DNA of 64,000 nucleotides from Streptomyces kaniharaensis (GCF_009569385.1 NZ_WBOF01000001.1:124001-188000); one strand, 5' to 3'. Counted from the stretch's first letter, positions 32,926 through 41,502 are shown. The notes: generated by a model from the sequence alone, not told the origin. Program-made: numbers and translations.

Positions 32926-34398
32926 TCAGGCCGGCTTGCGGGTACGCGGGTAGAGCAGGGCCGGCGCTATCGCGAGGACGGACAGGGCCAGCACCCACCA
33001 GAAGGTGTCGCCGAAGGCGGCGGCCGGGTGCTCCGGGTGGCCGGTCCGAGCCCGCTGGAGGACCAGCGTCAGCACGGCGGTGCCGAGCGCCCCGCCGAGC
33101 CGGTTGAGCACGTTGACCGCACCGGCGGCGGCCGGCACCTGGGATTTCTCGACGCTTGAGTACACCGCCGCCATACCGGGGATGACGATGATCCCCATGC
33201 CCGCCCCGCGCAGCGTCAGCGAGGCGGCCAGCAGCCAGTCCGCCGGGCCGTCGCCCGCGCCGAGCCGGGTGAAGGCAAGCGTGCCGGCCAGCGAGCAGGC
33301 GATGCCGAGCAGGATGAGCGGACGGGGTGCGAAGCGGTCCGCGATCCGGCCGGCCAACAGCGAGGTGACCGCCGTGCCGAGCGCCTGCGGCGCCAGCAGC
33401 AGCCCGGCCTCCACTGCTCCGGCGTGCTGGACCTGCTGGTAGTACAGCGGCACCAGGAACATCGAGCTGTACAGGGCCGCCCCCTGCAGGAAGGAGTTCG
33501 CCGTCGCGACCGAGAACCCGCGGTGGGCGAACAGCCGCAGGTCGATCAGCGGCGCGCGGGCCCCGACGCGGGCCGACGTCAGCGTGTGCCACCCGTACAC
33601 CAGCAGGAGGAGCGCCCCCGCCGCGGTCGCCACCAGGCCCTCCCAGCCACCGTCGGCGATCGTGGAGAGCCCGTAGACCAGCGCCACCAGGCCCGGCGAG
33701 AGCAGTACGAGCCCGGTCGCGTCCAGCCGGGGGCGCGGCTGCGCGGGCCCACCGTCCGCCGGGACCCACCTGACGGCCAGCAGCACCGTGAGCACCCCGA
33801 CCGGGACGTTCAGCAGGAACATCCAGCGCCAGCTCAGATGCTCCAGCACCACTCCGCCGAGGATCGGCCCGAGAACCGGCGCCAGGCTGATCGGGAGCAG
33901 CAGAGTGCCCATCACCCGCCCGATCCGGGACGGCCCCGCTGCCTGCACCATGATCGCCTGCCCGAGCGGCTGGATCAGCCCACCACCGATCCCCTGGAGA
34001 ACCCGGAAGGCGACCAGGCTGCCCGTCGACCAGGAGAGCCCGCACAGCGCCGAGCCGAGAACGAACAGGACGACCGAGGCTAGCCACGCCCGCGGGGCGC
34101 CGAACCGCCCGGCGGCCCAGCCGGACAGCGGCATGACCAGCGATATCGCCAGCAGGTACCCGGTGGACACCCACTGCACCGCCGCCATCGAGCCGTGCAG
34201 GTCGCGGGCCACGGGGTCGATTCCGACGTTGACGATCGTGGTGTCCAGCAGGGCGAGTACCGGGCCCAGTGCGAGCACCGCCCCCGTCTTCATCAGGCGC
34301 GGCGGCAGCGGCTCCCGCCAGCCAGCCGGTGCATGACGAGACTTCACGCCCTTACGTACGGCCAGTTCCCTGCCGGCCGTAGAGACCGTTGCGGTCAT
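32926..34398 (-). CDS. DHA2-family MFS exporter upstream of mca
   Basis: A 490-residue membrane protein with about 14 hydrophobic segments and EmrB/QacA motifs: LDTTIVNVGIDPVARDL in helix 1, SGWAAGRFGAPRAW after helix 2 and the GPILGGVVLEHLSWRWMF stretch of motif C. ATG at 34398 is preceded by GGGAGGGGG. It is divergent from the TetR gene at 34526, with a perfect palindrome between them, and is followed by mca in the same direction. A plausible role is export of a toxic electrophile or of the mercapturic acid formed by Mca (inference). Confidence 0.9.
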   Translation of the reverse strand: MTATVSTAGRELAVRKGVKSRHAPAGWREPLPPRLMKTGAVLALGPVLALLDTTIVNVGIDPVARDLHGSMAAVQWVSTGYLLAISLVMPLSGWAAGRFGAPRAWLASVVLFVLGSALCGLSWSTGSLVAFRVLQGIGGGLIQPLGQAIMVQAAGPSRIGRVMGTLLLPISLAPVLGPILGGVVLEHLSWRWMFLLNVPVGVLTVLLAVRWVPADGGPAQPRPRLDATGLVLLSPGLVALVYGLSTIADGGWEGLVATAAGALLLLVYGWHTLTSARVGARAPLIDLRLFAHRGFSVATANSFLQGAALYSSMFLVPLYYQQVQHAGAVEAGLLLAPQALGTAVTSLLAGRIADRFAPRPLILLGIACSLAGTLAFTRLGAGDGPADWLLAASLTLRGAGMGIIVIPGMAAVYSSVEKSQVPAAAGAVNVLNRLGGALGTAVLTLVLQRARTGHPEHPAAAFGDTFWWVLALSVLAIAPALLYPRTRKPA

Positions 34399-34452
34399 GG
34401 CCCCCTCCCGAGTTCGTCCGTCCGGCGGCCTCTCCGACCGCCCGAGGAGAAC

Positions 34453-34487
34453 TTAGGTCCAACCCAGTAATTAGGTCAAGCCTAATT
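34453..34487. promoter_or_regulatory. TetR operator of the MFS-mca module
   Basis: AATTAGG at 34469-34475 and CCTAATT at 34481-34487 form a perfect 7-bp inverted repeat with a 5-bp spacer. A further TTAGGTC occurs at 34453-34459, 18 bp before the TTAGGTC inside the palindrome. The block lies between the divergent tetR and MFS genes. Confidence 0.75.
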
Positions 34488-34525
34488 TCTGTGCTCGACC
34501 CAGCGAGCTGCGCTAGGCTCCTCCC

Positions 34526-35170
34526 ATGACCGAGACCACCCCGAACCTGCGCGAGCTCAACAAGCGCCGCACCCGCGAGGCCATCTCGCATGCCGCGACC
34601 AGGCTGTTCATCGACCGGGGCTTCGAGCGGACCACCATCGCCGAGGTCGCCACCGCCGCCGGCGTCGCCAAGATGACCGTCACCAACCACTTCCCGCGCA
34701 AGGAGGACCTCTTCCTCGACCTGCACGAGGAGATCGTCGCCCGGTTCGCGCGAGCGGTCGCCGAGCGCGCCCCGGGCGAGTCCGCCCTGGCCGCGCTGCG
34801 CCGCGCCTGCCTGGCCGAGATCGACCGGCACGATCCGGCGCTCGGCTTCTCCGGCGAGGCGTTCGCGCGCACGATCACCGAGAGCCCCGCCCTGACCGCC
34901 CGGCTGCGAGAGCTGCACGAGCAGAGCGAGACGGCGCTCGCGGCAGCCCTGGCCGAGGCCGTCCACGCGATACCCGGCGACTTCGAGAGCCGGGTGGCCG
35001 CCGGGTTGCTCGCCTCCGTCCCCCGAGCGGTGTCCGCCGAGGTGTTCCGCCGCACCGTCGCCGGCGAGGACCACGACGCCATTGCCGCGGCGGTACGCCC
35101 GTCGGCCGTCCGCGCCTTCGACCGGCTGGAGGGAGCACTCGGCGACTTCGCCGTCCGACCCAGGGACTGA
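34526..35170 (+). CDS. TetR-family repressor of the MFS-mca module
   Basis: A 214-residue regulator with the helix-turn-helix at about residues 30-62 (FERTTIAEVATAAGVAKMTV followed by TNHFPRKEDLF). ATG at 34526 lies only a few bases after a -10-like TAGGCT (34514-34519), which suggests a leaderless mRNA. It is divergent from the DHA2 exporter and probably controls it and mca through the 34469-34487 palindrome. The C-terminal domain is of usual length and the effector is unknown. Confidence 0.9.
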   Translation: MTETTPNLRELNKRRTREAISHAATRLFIDRGFERTTIAEVATAAGVAKMTVTNHFPRKEDLFLDLHEEIVARFARAVAERAPGESALAALRRACLAEIDRHDPALGFSGEAFARTITESPALTARLRELHEQSETALAAALAEAVHAIPGDFESRVAAGLLASVPRAVSAEVFRRTVAGEDHDAIAAAVRPSAVRAFDRLEGALGDFAVRPRD

Positions 35171-35348
35171 AGGCCGCCGGCCCGAAAGCTGCCGGCCCTA
35201 CGCCGCCAACCTGAGAGCCGCCGACCGGAGAGCATGTGCCCGCCTCAAGCCGCCCAGCGGCCCGACACCCTGACGCCCCCGAGCACTTGACGAAAGGTTG
35301 ACCTGCCCACGGCAGAATGTTGAGGACCGTCGCCCCTATCGTCGGCCC

Positions 35349-36029
35349 ATGCCCCCACAGCCCATCAGGCCGACGACCCTGCCGGTTCTCCCGTACCGCA
35401 AGCCCACCCGCGGCCGGGACTACTGGGTCCTGGACAACGTCCTGCCCGACCCGGACGCCGTCCGTGAGCGTTGCCTGGCCCGCAACGACTGGACCGAGGG
35501 CTACCCCTACCGCCCGGAGACCTGGCCGGGCCTGCGCACCCTGCCCGGCCTGGAACCCGGCGAACTCGCCCGCGTCGAGGCCCTGGTCCGCAAGGCCACC
35601 GGCGCCTCCCGGCTCTGGGTCCAGAGCACCCCGGGCGGCGGCACGCTCAACCACAACTGCGTCCAGGTCGTCGGCGCCGGGGAGTCGGAGTCCCGCCCGC
35701 ACACCGACTCCCGCGCGCTCTGCCGCTACGCCGCCGTGCTCTACCTGAGCCCCGGCGCACCCAAGGACACGGGCACGAGCTTCTACCGGCAGCAGTTCCC
35801 GGGCGGCCGGCTCGGCGGCAACCTCGTCAACGCGCCGCACAACAACCTGGTCGAGGCACTCGGCACCCGGCACGTGCCCGCCGACCACTTCGTCGAGGAC
35901 GTCCGCGTCCCCAACCGCTACAACCAGCTGCTCCTCTACCACGCCAACCTCATCCACAGCGCCACGAGTTACTACGGCACCGAGCTGGCGGACCGCCGGA
36001 TGACGGCCGTCTTCTTCTGGATGGCCTGA
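35349..36029 (+). CDS. DUF6445-like protein, possible 2OG-Fe(II) oxygenase fold
   Basis: A 226-residue protein. The central HTDSRALCRYAAVLYLSP and the later NQLLLYHANLIHSATSYYG place a His-x-Asp and a distal His as in the iron-binding facial triad of 2-oxoglutarate-dependent oxygenases, with a beta-strand-rich context; I recall similar proteins under DUF6445. No enzymatic role is proven. ATG at 35349 starts just before the conserved PYRKPTRGRDYWVLDNVLP; an upstream in-frame start at 35298 has no better site. An upstream TTGACG/AGAATG pair may be its promoter. The dehydrogenase at 36101 follows at 71 bp. Confidence 0.7.
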   Translation: MPPQPIRPTTLPVLPYRKPTRGRDYWVLDNVLPDPDAVRERCLARNDWTEGYPYRPETWPGLRTLPGLEPGELARVEALVRKATGASRLWVQSTPGGGTLNHNCVQVVGAGESESRPHTDSRALCRYAAVLYLSPGAPKDTGTSFYRQQFPGGRLGGNLVNAPHNNLVEALGTRHVPADHFVEDVRVPNRYNQLLLYHANLIHSATSYYGTELADRRMTAVFFWMA

Positions 36030-36061
36030 CCGTTCTGGACAACCTGACCGTTCTGGACGGC
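36026..36061 (+). repeat. 18-bp tandem duplication
   Basis: CTGACCGTTCTGGACAAC is followed directly by CTGACCGTTCTGGACGGC and a partial third CTGACGG. The first unit contains the stop codon of the preceding gene. It is a small replication-slippage duplication in the intergenic gap. Confidence 0.8.
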
Positions 36062-36100
36062 CTGACGGCGAACCCGACGGACGACGGAACGCATGCGAGC

Positions 36101-37156
36101 ATGGAGCGCATGCGAGTACTGCTGCTCGACGCAGCACCCGGAGCCCTGCTTGACCGCGAGCTGGAACGTCTGGTCGGCCACGGGCTGGCCGTCACGCTGA
36201 ACCTGCGGCGCGTGGACGACCGGGCGGGTGCCCGGGCCGCTTGGTCCGACCGGGTCGAGTTCGCCGACTTCGACCCGTTCGACGAGGCAGCCCTGATCGC
36301 CGAGTTCCGCAATGGTGACGGCTTCCACGCGCTCAAGTCCCGGGCGGGTGTCCCGTTGCGGGCGGCCTTCCTCACGGCGGCCACCGCCCCCGAACTGCCC
36401 CACGTGCTACGGGTGATCGGCCGTGCCGGAGCCGGCACCGACCACGTCGACCTCGCCGCCGCCACCCGCCACGGCGTCACCGTCACCCACACCCCGGGAT
36501 CCAACGCCAACGCCGTCGCCGAGTTCGCCCTCGCCCAACTCCTCGCGCTCACCAGGGAGCTGGCCACTCACAACGAGGCCGCCCACAACGGCCGGTTCGG
36601 CGCGCCGGCCACTCCACCGGCCGAGCTGTCCGAACTGACCCTGGGCATCGCCGGCCTCGGCCGCATTGGTCAGGCCCTCGCGACCCGCGCGTCCGCTCTC
36701 GGCATGGACGTCCAGGCGCACTCGCGCCGCCCGGCGACACCGCCGATACGCCAGGCCGCCACGCTCGACGCACTCCTGGCCACCAGCGACGTCGTCTCCC
36801 TGCATCTGCCGCTCACCCCGCAGACCAGCGGACTGATCGGCCGGCGCGAACTCGCCCTGCTCCGCCCGGGATCGATCCTGCTCAACACCGCCCGCGGCGG
36901 CATCGTCGACGAGCAGGCACTTGCCGACGCCCTGCGCGACCCGGCCCACCCCCTGGCAGCGGCCGCCGTAGACACGTTCGCCCATGAGCACGCCGAGTTC
37001 GCCTCGCCCCTGTTCGGCCTGCCCAACGCCCTGCTCACCTCGCACGTCGCCGGAATGACCCGAACCGCCATGGCCGAAGCCGCCGTTCGCTGCGCCGACC
37101 ACCTCGCGGCCCTGCTCGCCGGACGCCCCGACGGCATCCCCGTGGTCACGGGCTGA
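36101..37156 (+). CDS. D-isomer-specific 2-hydroxyacid dehydrogenase
   Basis: A 351-residue NAD-dependent dehydrogenase that reduces a 2-oxoacid or oxidises a D-2-hydroxyacid (SerA/GyaR/CtBP family). The catalytic domain contains GRAGAGTDHVDLAAATRHGV; the Rossmann motif is GLGRIGQ; the substrate Arg is in NTARGGIVDE; the acid is in the AVDTFAHEHAE region and the base His in TSHVAG. Two ATGs (36101 and 36110) are possible starts, neither with a strong site. The substrate is not predictable; phosphoglycerate is unlikely because no ACT domain is present. Confidence 0.88.
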   Translation: MERMRVLLLDAAPGALLDRELERLVGHGLAVTLNLRRVDDRAGARAAWSDRVEFADFDPFDEAALIAEFRNGDGFHALKSRAGVPLRAAFLTAATAPELPHVLRVIGRAGAGTDHVDLAAATRHGVTVTHTPGSNANAVAEFALAQLLALTRELATHNEAAHNGRFGAPATPPAELSELTLGIAGLGRIGQALATRASALGMDVQAHSRRPATPPIRQAATLDALLATSDVVSLHLPLTPQTSGLIGRRELALLRPGSILLNTARGGIVDEQALADALRDPAHPLAAAAVDTFAHEHAEFASPLFGLPNALLTSHVAGMTRTAMAEAAVRCADHLAALLAGRPDGIPVVTG

Positions 37157-37243
37157 CCTCCGCCCGCGCGCGGGGCTGCGGTCCGTCACCTCGCTGGCCG
37201 TCATGGGGCTGCACTGACCTCCGCCCCGCGCGCGGGGCTGCGG
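37154..37243. repeat. Two direct GC-rich repeats with terminator-like hairpin
   Basis: A 28-base segment at 37154-37181 (TGACCTCCGCCCGCGC, then GCGGGGCTGCGG) recurs at 37215-37243 with one inserted C. The second copy contains the 14-bp palindrome CCCCGCGCGCGGGG at 37224-37237. The pair begins at the stop codon of the dehydrogenase and lies before a convergent gene, so it may act as a bidirectional terminator that has been duplicated. Confidence 0.65.
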
Positions 37244-37294
37244 CATCACAAGTAGCAGATGGAGCCGCCCCAACGGCCGAACGCCGACAGACCG

Positions 37295-37954
37295 TCACCC
37301 GGTAGGCCGGAGTTCGACGGCGTCCTCCAGTTCGTCCGCCCCGACGTGCTCCAGGCTCGCCCGCGTCAGTGCCGCCGCCAGCCGGGCCAAGCCCTCCGGC
37401 GGGACCAGCCCGGCCAGCCCCGCCGGGCTGCCCGGCAGCCCGAGCAGCCTCGCCTGCGCCAGCGTCCGCTCGTCGAAGAACGGCCGCAGCGAGGGCCAGA
37501 CCGCCTGCGCCTCGCGCCGGAAGATCCCGGATCCGACCGGCCCGACCCGGGGGAACTCCTGCAACAGCTCGCCGATCCTCTCGGACTGGCCCCCGGCGGC
37601 GTCGCGCAGGCGCCGGAGGTCGCCGTGCCAACGGTCGAGCAGCAGTTCGGCACCCCGCCCGAGAGCGGTGGCGGTGCTCTCGTCGTACCGCACGTAGTGG
37701 GCGCGGGCGAAAGCCGCGATGAGCACGCGCCGCTGCGCCCCGGTCATCCGCTGCGGCGTTCCCAGCCCTGCACCGAACAGCTCACGAGCCGCCGCCGTGG
37801 CCGTGGCGGCGCTGATCCGGATCGAGCACAGCACGGTCAGCACGAGCAGTCGGTACAGCGGCGCCGGTGTGTCACGCAGCGTGATGCCCGCTTCCTCCGC
37901 GTACGTGGTGCCGTAGCGGTCCAGCAGCGCCGGGACGATCGTCTTCTCGTTCAT
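37295..37954 (-). CDS. Endonuclease III-like HhH-GPD family protein
   Basis: A 219-residue all-helical protein resembling the HhH-GPD DNA glycosylase superfamily: LVLTVLCSIRISAATATAAA, then a helix-hairpin-helix-like LLQEFPRVGPVGSGIFRREA at about 130-150 and WPSLRPFFDERTLAQARLLG. The Fe-S cysteine loop of classical Nth is absent and the usual Lys/Asp catalytic pair is not evident, so catalytic activity is uncertain. ATG at 37954 follows GAGGGAGG. It is divergent from murQ with a 67-bp gap. Confidence 0.75.
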   Translation of the reverse strand: MNEKTIVPALLDRYGTTYAEEAGITLRDTPAPLYRLLVLTVLCSIRISAATATAAARELFGAGLGTPQRMTGAQRRVLIAAFARAHYVRYDESTATALGRGAELLLDRWHGDLRRLRDAAGGQSERIGELLQEFPRVGPVGSGIFRREAQAVWPSLRPFFDERTLAQARLLGLPGSPAGLAGLVPPEGLARLAAALTRASLEHVGADELEDAVELRPTG

Positions 37955-38021
37955 CGCCCGCCTCCCTCTGCCGGGCACCTGCCCGGGTTGGCGGCCGTCA
38001 CACCCGGGGAGGCTCGTCCCC

Positions 38022-38921
38022 ATGGATCAGGATGCGCCATCGCCCACCGAAACGATCCGGCCGGAGTGGGCGGAGATCGACGAGCTCCCCACTCTCGACC
38101 TCCTCCGGCTGATGAACGCCGAGGACCGGACCGTCCCCGGCGCCGTCGCCGGTCAGCTGGAGCGGATCGCCGCCGTGGTGGAGGCGGTGGCGGCGCGGAT
38201 GGCGAGCGGCGGGCGGATCGTCTACGCCGGGGCCGGGACGGCGGGACGGCTCGGGGTCCTGGACGCCGCCGAGTGCCCGCCGACCTTCGGCACCGAGCCG
38301 GGCCTCGTCATCGGGCTGATCGCGGGCGGCCCCACCGCCGTCACCGAGGCGGCCGAGGGCGCCGAGGACCGCCCCGACCTCGCCGACGCCGACCTGGCGG
38401 CACTCGCGCTCACCCCCGCCGACACCGTCATCGGCATCTCCGCCTCCGGCCGCACGCCCTACGCGGTGGCCGCCGTGCGCTACGCCCGCGCGGCCGGGGC
38501 GCTGACCGTCGGCCTGGCCTGCAACTCGAACTCGGCGCTGGTACGGGCGGCCGAGCTGGGTATCGAGGTGGTGGTCGGCCCGGAGGCGCTGGCCGGCTCG
38601 ACCCGGCTGAAGGCGGGCACGGCGCAGAAGCTCGTCCTCAACCTGATCTCGACCGCCGTCATGATCCGGCTCGGCCGGACGTACGGAAATCTGATGGTCG
38701 ACGTCCGGGCCACCAACACCAAGCTCCGCGACCGGGCCCGCCGGATCGTCGCCGAGGCCACCGGCGCCGACGACGACGCCGTCGCCCGCGCGCTCGCCGC
38801 AACCGACGGCCGGGCCAAGGACGCGATCCTGGTCCTGCTCGCGGACGTCGACGCACCGACCGCCGCCCGCCTGCTCGCGGGCTCCGGCGGCCGGCTGCGC
38901 GAGGCCCTGAAGCGCGTCTGA
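38022..38921 (+). CDS. murQ: N-acetylmuramic acid 6-phosphate etherase
   Basis: A 299-residue SIS-fold enzyme that cleaves the lactyl ether of MurNAc-6-P to GlcNAc-6-P and D-lactate in cell-wall recycling. Motifs are GAGTAGRLG (about 70-78), DAAECPPTFG with catalytic Glu84, ISASGRTPYAV and GSTRLKAGTAQKLVLN, ending in VDVRATNTKLRDRA and a C-terminal helical domain. ATG at 38022 is preceded by GGGAGG. No MurP/MurK transporter or kinase is next to it. The length matches characterised MurQ. Confidence 0.96.
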   Translation: MDQDAPSPTETIRPEWAEIDELPTLDLLRLMNAEDRTVPGAVAGQLERIAAVVEAVAARMASGGRIVYAGAGTAGRLGVLDAAECPPTFGTEPGLVIGLIAGGPTAVTEAAEGAEDRPDLADADLAALALTPADTVIGISASGRTPYAVAAVRYARAAGALTVGLACNSNSALVRAAELGIEVVVGPEALAGSTRLKAGTAQKLVLNLISTAVMIRLGRTYGNLMVDVRATNTKLRDRARRIVAEATGADDDAVARALAATDGRAKDAILVLLADVDAPTAARLLAGSGGRLREALKRV

Positions 38922-39123
38922 CAAGAACCCCGCCTGCCAAGCCCAGTGACCCGAGCCTGTCGAAACCAGTCAGCCGGACCTCCCGGCAGTCGATCATTTG
39001 ACGCGAATACGTCGCCGGTCCCGTACAACCGTTGACCGCGCGCCCCGCCGGACTGTTGGCTCACCACGCGCCGGCCGCCGGGGAGTTCGATGCGGCCCGG
39101 CCCGATCCCAGGGGAGGGACCAC

Positions 39124-40557
39124 ATGCACCGAGCACGCTCCACCCGCCACGCCCTGCGCGTCGCCTGCACGCTGGCCGCGGCCGCACTGGCCGTCACCGC
39201 GGCGGCGCCCGCGCACGCGGACGAACCGAGCGCCACCACCGAGCGGGTGACCGTCGGCCTCGACAGCGCCCAGCCCAACGGCGCCTCGGAAGCTCAAGGC
39301 CTCAGCGCGGACGGCCGCTTCGCCGTCTTCACCTCGACGGCTTCGAACCTCGTGCCCGGCGACACCAACGGCAAGTCCGACGTCTTCGTCCGCGACCTGT
39401 GGACGGGCGCCATCGAGCGGGAGAACCTCGGCGAGGACGGCGCTCAGGCGAACGGCGACTCGTTCGAGGCCGCCATCAGCGGCAACGGCCGCTACGTGGC
39501 CTTCACGTCCTCCGCCACCAACCTCGTGCCCGGAGCCAACCTCGGCCTCTCGGACGTCTACGTCCACGACCGGCTGACCGGCACCACCGAGCTCGTCTCC
39601 ACCGGCGACGACCCGACGAAGCCCCAGAAGAACAGGTCCTCCGGCAGCCCGTCGATCAGCTGGGACGGCCGGTCCATCGCCTACCAGTCCAACCGGACGG
39701 ATCTGGCCCCCGGCACGGTCACCTGGGGTGGCGGCAACATCTACGTCACCGACCGCCGGAACGGGGAGACCCGCCTGGTGAGCGTCGGCGCGGACGGCAA
39801 GGAGGCCAACAACTCGTCGGCCTCGCCGGTGATCAGCGCCGACGGCGGCTCCGTCGGCTTCGTCTCCAAGGCGACCAACCTGGTCGCCCAGGGCAAGCCC
39901 GGCGCCATCACGCCGGACGCCGCCGACAGCGCCAAGGACCCCGCCGACAACGACTTCGCGAGCCTCTCGCCCCGGGCCGGCGACCAGCAGGAGATCCTGA
40001 AGCCGCGCTACTACCCGTACTTCGTCCGCAGCCTCGCCGACGAGGAGACCCGTCTCGCCAGCCCCGACGGGAAGGGCAGCTACCGGGGCGCGGTCAGCCC
40101 CGGCCTCAGCCCCGACGGCCGGTTCGCGCTCTACTCGACGCCCGTCTCGCACGGCGGCAGCCCGTGGGCGCGCCACTTGGAGGTGTACGTCCGCGACCTG
40201 GAGGAGGGCACCGAGCGCTCGGTCGTCGTCGCGCTCCCGGGCACGAAGACCGTCGGCGACTCCTACGGCGCACGGATGACGGCGGACGACCGCTGGGTCT
40301 ACTTCGACTCGTCGGCGGACAACCTGGTGCCCGGTGACACCAACAAGGTCTCCGACGTGTTCCGGTTCGACCTCTGGAACAACCGCACCGAGCGGGTCAG
40401 CGTGGCCACCGACGGCTCACAGACGGCCGGGGCGTCGACCGGTCCGTTCATCGACGCGTACGGCAGCACAGTGGTGTTCACCTCGGAGGACGGCACGCTC
40501 GTCCCCGGTGACACCAACAAGGTCCCCGACGTGTTCGTCCGCAAGCCGCTCTCCTGA
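39124..40557 (+). CDS. Secreted TolB-like PD40 beta-propeller protein
   Basis: A 477-residue exported protein. The signal peptide is about residues 1-32 (basic start, hydrophobic LRVACTLAAAALAVTAAA, AHA cleavage). The mature part is made of repeated PD40-type blades of the form S-x-DGRFAVF-TS-x-A-SNLVPGDTN-x-SDVFVRDL, with about six or seven copies and the blade ends NLVPGDTN repeated almost unchanged. There is no catalytic motif, so it is probably an extracellular binding protein. ATG at 39124 follows GGGAGG at seven bases. Confidence 0.85.
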   Translation: MHRARSTRHALRVACTLAAAALAVTAAAPAHADEPSATTERVTVGLDSAQPNGASEAQGLSADGRFAVFTSTASNLVPGDTNGKSDVFVRDLWTGAIERENLGEDGAQANGDSFEAAISGNGRYVAFTSSATNLVPGANLGLSDVYVHDRLTGTTELVSTGDDPTKPQKNRSSGSPSISWDGRSIAYQSNRTDLAPGTVTWGGGNIYVTDRRNGETRLVSVGADGKEANNSSASPVISADGGSVGFVSKATNLVAQGKPGAITPDAADSAKDPADNDFASLSPRAGDQQEILKPRYYPYFVRSLADEETRLASPDGKGSYRGAVSPGLSPDGRFALYSTPVSHGGSPWARHLEVYVRDLEEGTERSVVVALPGTKTVGDSYGARMTADDRWVYFDSSADNLVPGDTNKVSDVFRFDLWNNRTERVSVATDGSQTAGASTGPFIDAYGSTVVFTSEDGTLVPGDTNKVPDVFVRKPLS

Positions 40558-40813
40558 CCCACCCGCAGGACGCAAGCCACCGCCGGCCTGTCACGACTGC
40601 GCCCGTGACAGGCGGCCCGCTTCACGCCACGTTGTGCTCACACCCGGTTCACGCATCCCGGCCCACGTCAAACGAAGACTTGTCGCAGGCTCGCTGACTG
40701 ATGCTTTGTCAACTGTTAACCATCTCAGGTCTACCCGCATAGATCGATCGATGGTGACATGGACACACATGCTCGGCGGACCACGCCGAGCCCGCGTCAG
40801 AAAGCATCCCCAC

Positions 40814-41383
40814 ATGCTTCGTTCCCACCGCACGGCCCCAGCCATGGCCGCCGTCGTGCTCGCCACCGCCGCGTTCACCGCCGGCGGCACCGCGCACGCC
40901 GCCGCCCCCGCCCCCCACGCACCCCGCACCACCCTCGATCAGACCTGCTCGCAGGCCTACCTCCCGCTGCCCGACCCGGCCTGCACCCCGGGCGCCACCA
41001 ACCCGGACGTCACCCAGGCCACCATCGACGACACCATCTGCGTCCCCGGCTACAGCACCTCGATCCGCCCGCCGTCCAGCTACACCAGCAAGCTGAAGAT
41101 CCAGCAGATCGCCGAGTACGGCTACGCCGACACCGACCCGTCCGACTACGAGGAGGACCACTTCATCCCGCTGTCCCTCGGCGGCCACCCGCGCGACCCG
41201 CGCAACCTCTGGCCGCAGCCGCACTACGCGACCGGCCCCAACGACCACACGGCCCAGGACAAGGACACCGTCGAATACAAGCTCTACCGGGCCGTCTGCA
41301 ACCACCAGGTGGACCTGGTCCCCGCCCAGCAGGCGATCATCACCGACTGGACGACCGCGCTCCAGGTGCTCGGCCTGGGCTGA
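40814..41383 (+). CDS. Secreted HNH-like nuclease domain protein
   Basis: A 189-residue protein with a signal peptide (about 1-29: AMAAVVLATAAFTAGGTAHA) and a C-terminal stretch EDHFIPLSLGGHPRDPRNLW followed by PQPHYATGPNDHTAQDKD. This has the order expected for an HNH/ENDO VII-like metal-dependent nuclease (D-H ... N ... H/N-D-H). Cysteine pairs suggest disulfides in the mature enzyme. Secreted nucleases of this type may supply nucleotides or act against neighbours; this is inferred. The ATG at 40814 has only a weak site. A perfect hairpin follows the stop. Confidence 0.75.
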   Translation: MLRSHRTAPAMAAVVLATAAFTAGGTAHAAAPAPHAPRTTLDQTCSQAYLPLPDPACTPGATNPDVTQATIDDTICVPGYSTSIRPPSSYTSKLKIQQIAEYGYADTDPSDYEEDHFIPLSLGGHPRDPRNLWPQPHYATGPNDHTAQDKDTVEYKLYRAVCNHQVDLVPAQQAIITDWTTALQVLGLG

Positions 41384-41394
41384 CCGCCCGAGCG

Positions 41395-41420
41395 GGGGTG
41401 CGGCCCGCCGGCCGCACCCC
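41395..41420 (+). terminator. Hairpin terminator after the HNH-like gene
   Basis: GGGGTGCGGCC at 41395-41405 pairs perfectly with GGCCGCACCCC at 41410-41420 around the tetraloop CGCC, starting 11 bp after the stop. There is no T tract. Because gltD converges here it may work in both directions. Confidence 0.8.
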
Positions 41421-41422
41421 GG

Positions 41423-41502
41423 CTCACGGCGTGAGCACGCGCATCACGGCGTGAGCACGCAAATCACGGCGTGAGCGCCCACATCACAGCGTGAGCGCTC
41501 GC
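41423..41502 (+). repeat. Four 20-bp tandem repeats
   Basis: Exact 20-bp units: CTCACGGCGTGAGCACGCGC, ATCACGGCGTGAGCACGCAA, ATCACGGCGTGAGCGCCCAC and ATCACAGCGTGAGCGCTCGC. Each contains TCACG-G-CGTGA, an 11-bp near-palindrome. The fourth unit contains the gltD stop codon and last codons. Unit length is close to two helical turns, so tandem protein binding is conceivable, but slippage of a hairpin-forming unit is enough to explain it. Confidence 0.9.

Noticed and set aside
34453..34487. Iron box before the DHA2 exporter
   Set aside because: TTAGG/CCTAA arms resemble part of an iron box, but arm spacing and the remaining positions do not match the 19-bp consensus; it fits a TetR palindrome better.
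41423..41502. Possible CRISPR array
   Set aside because: The 20-bp units are directly adjacent with no spacers, only four copies, and no cas genes are nearby.
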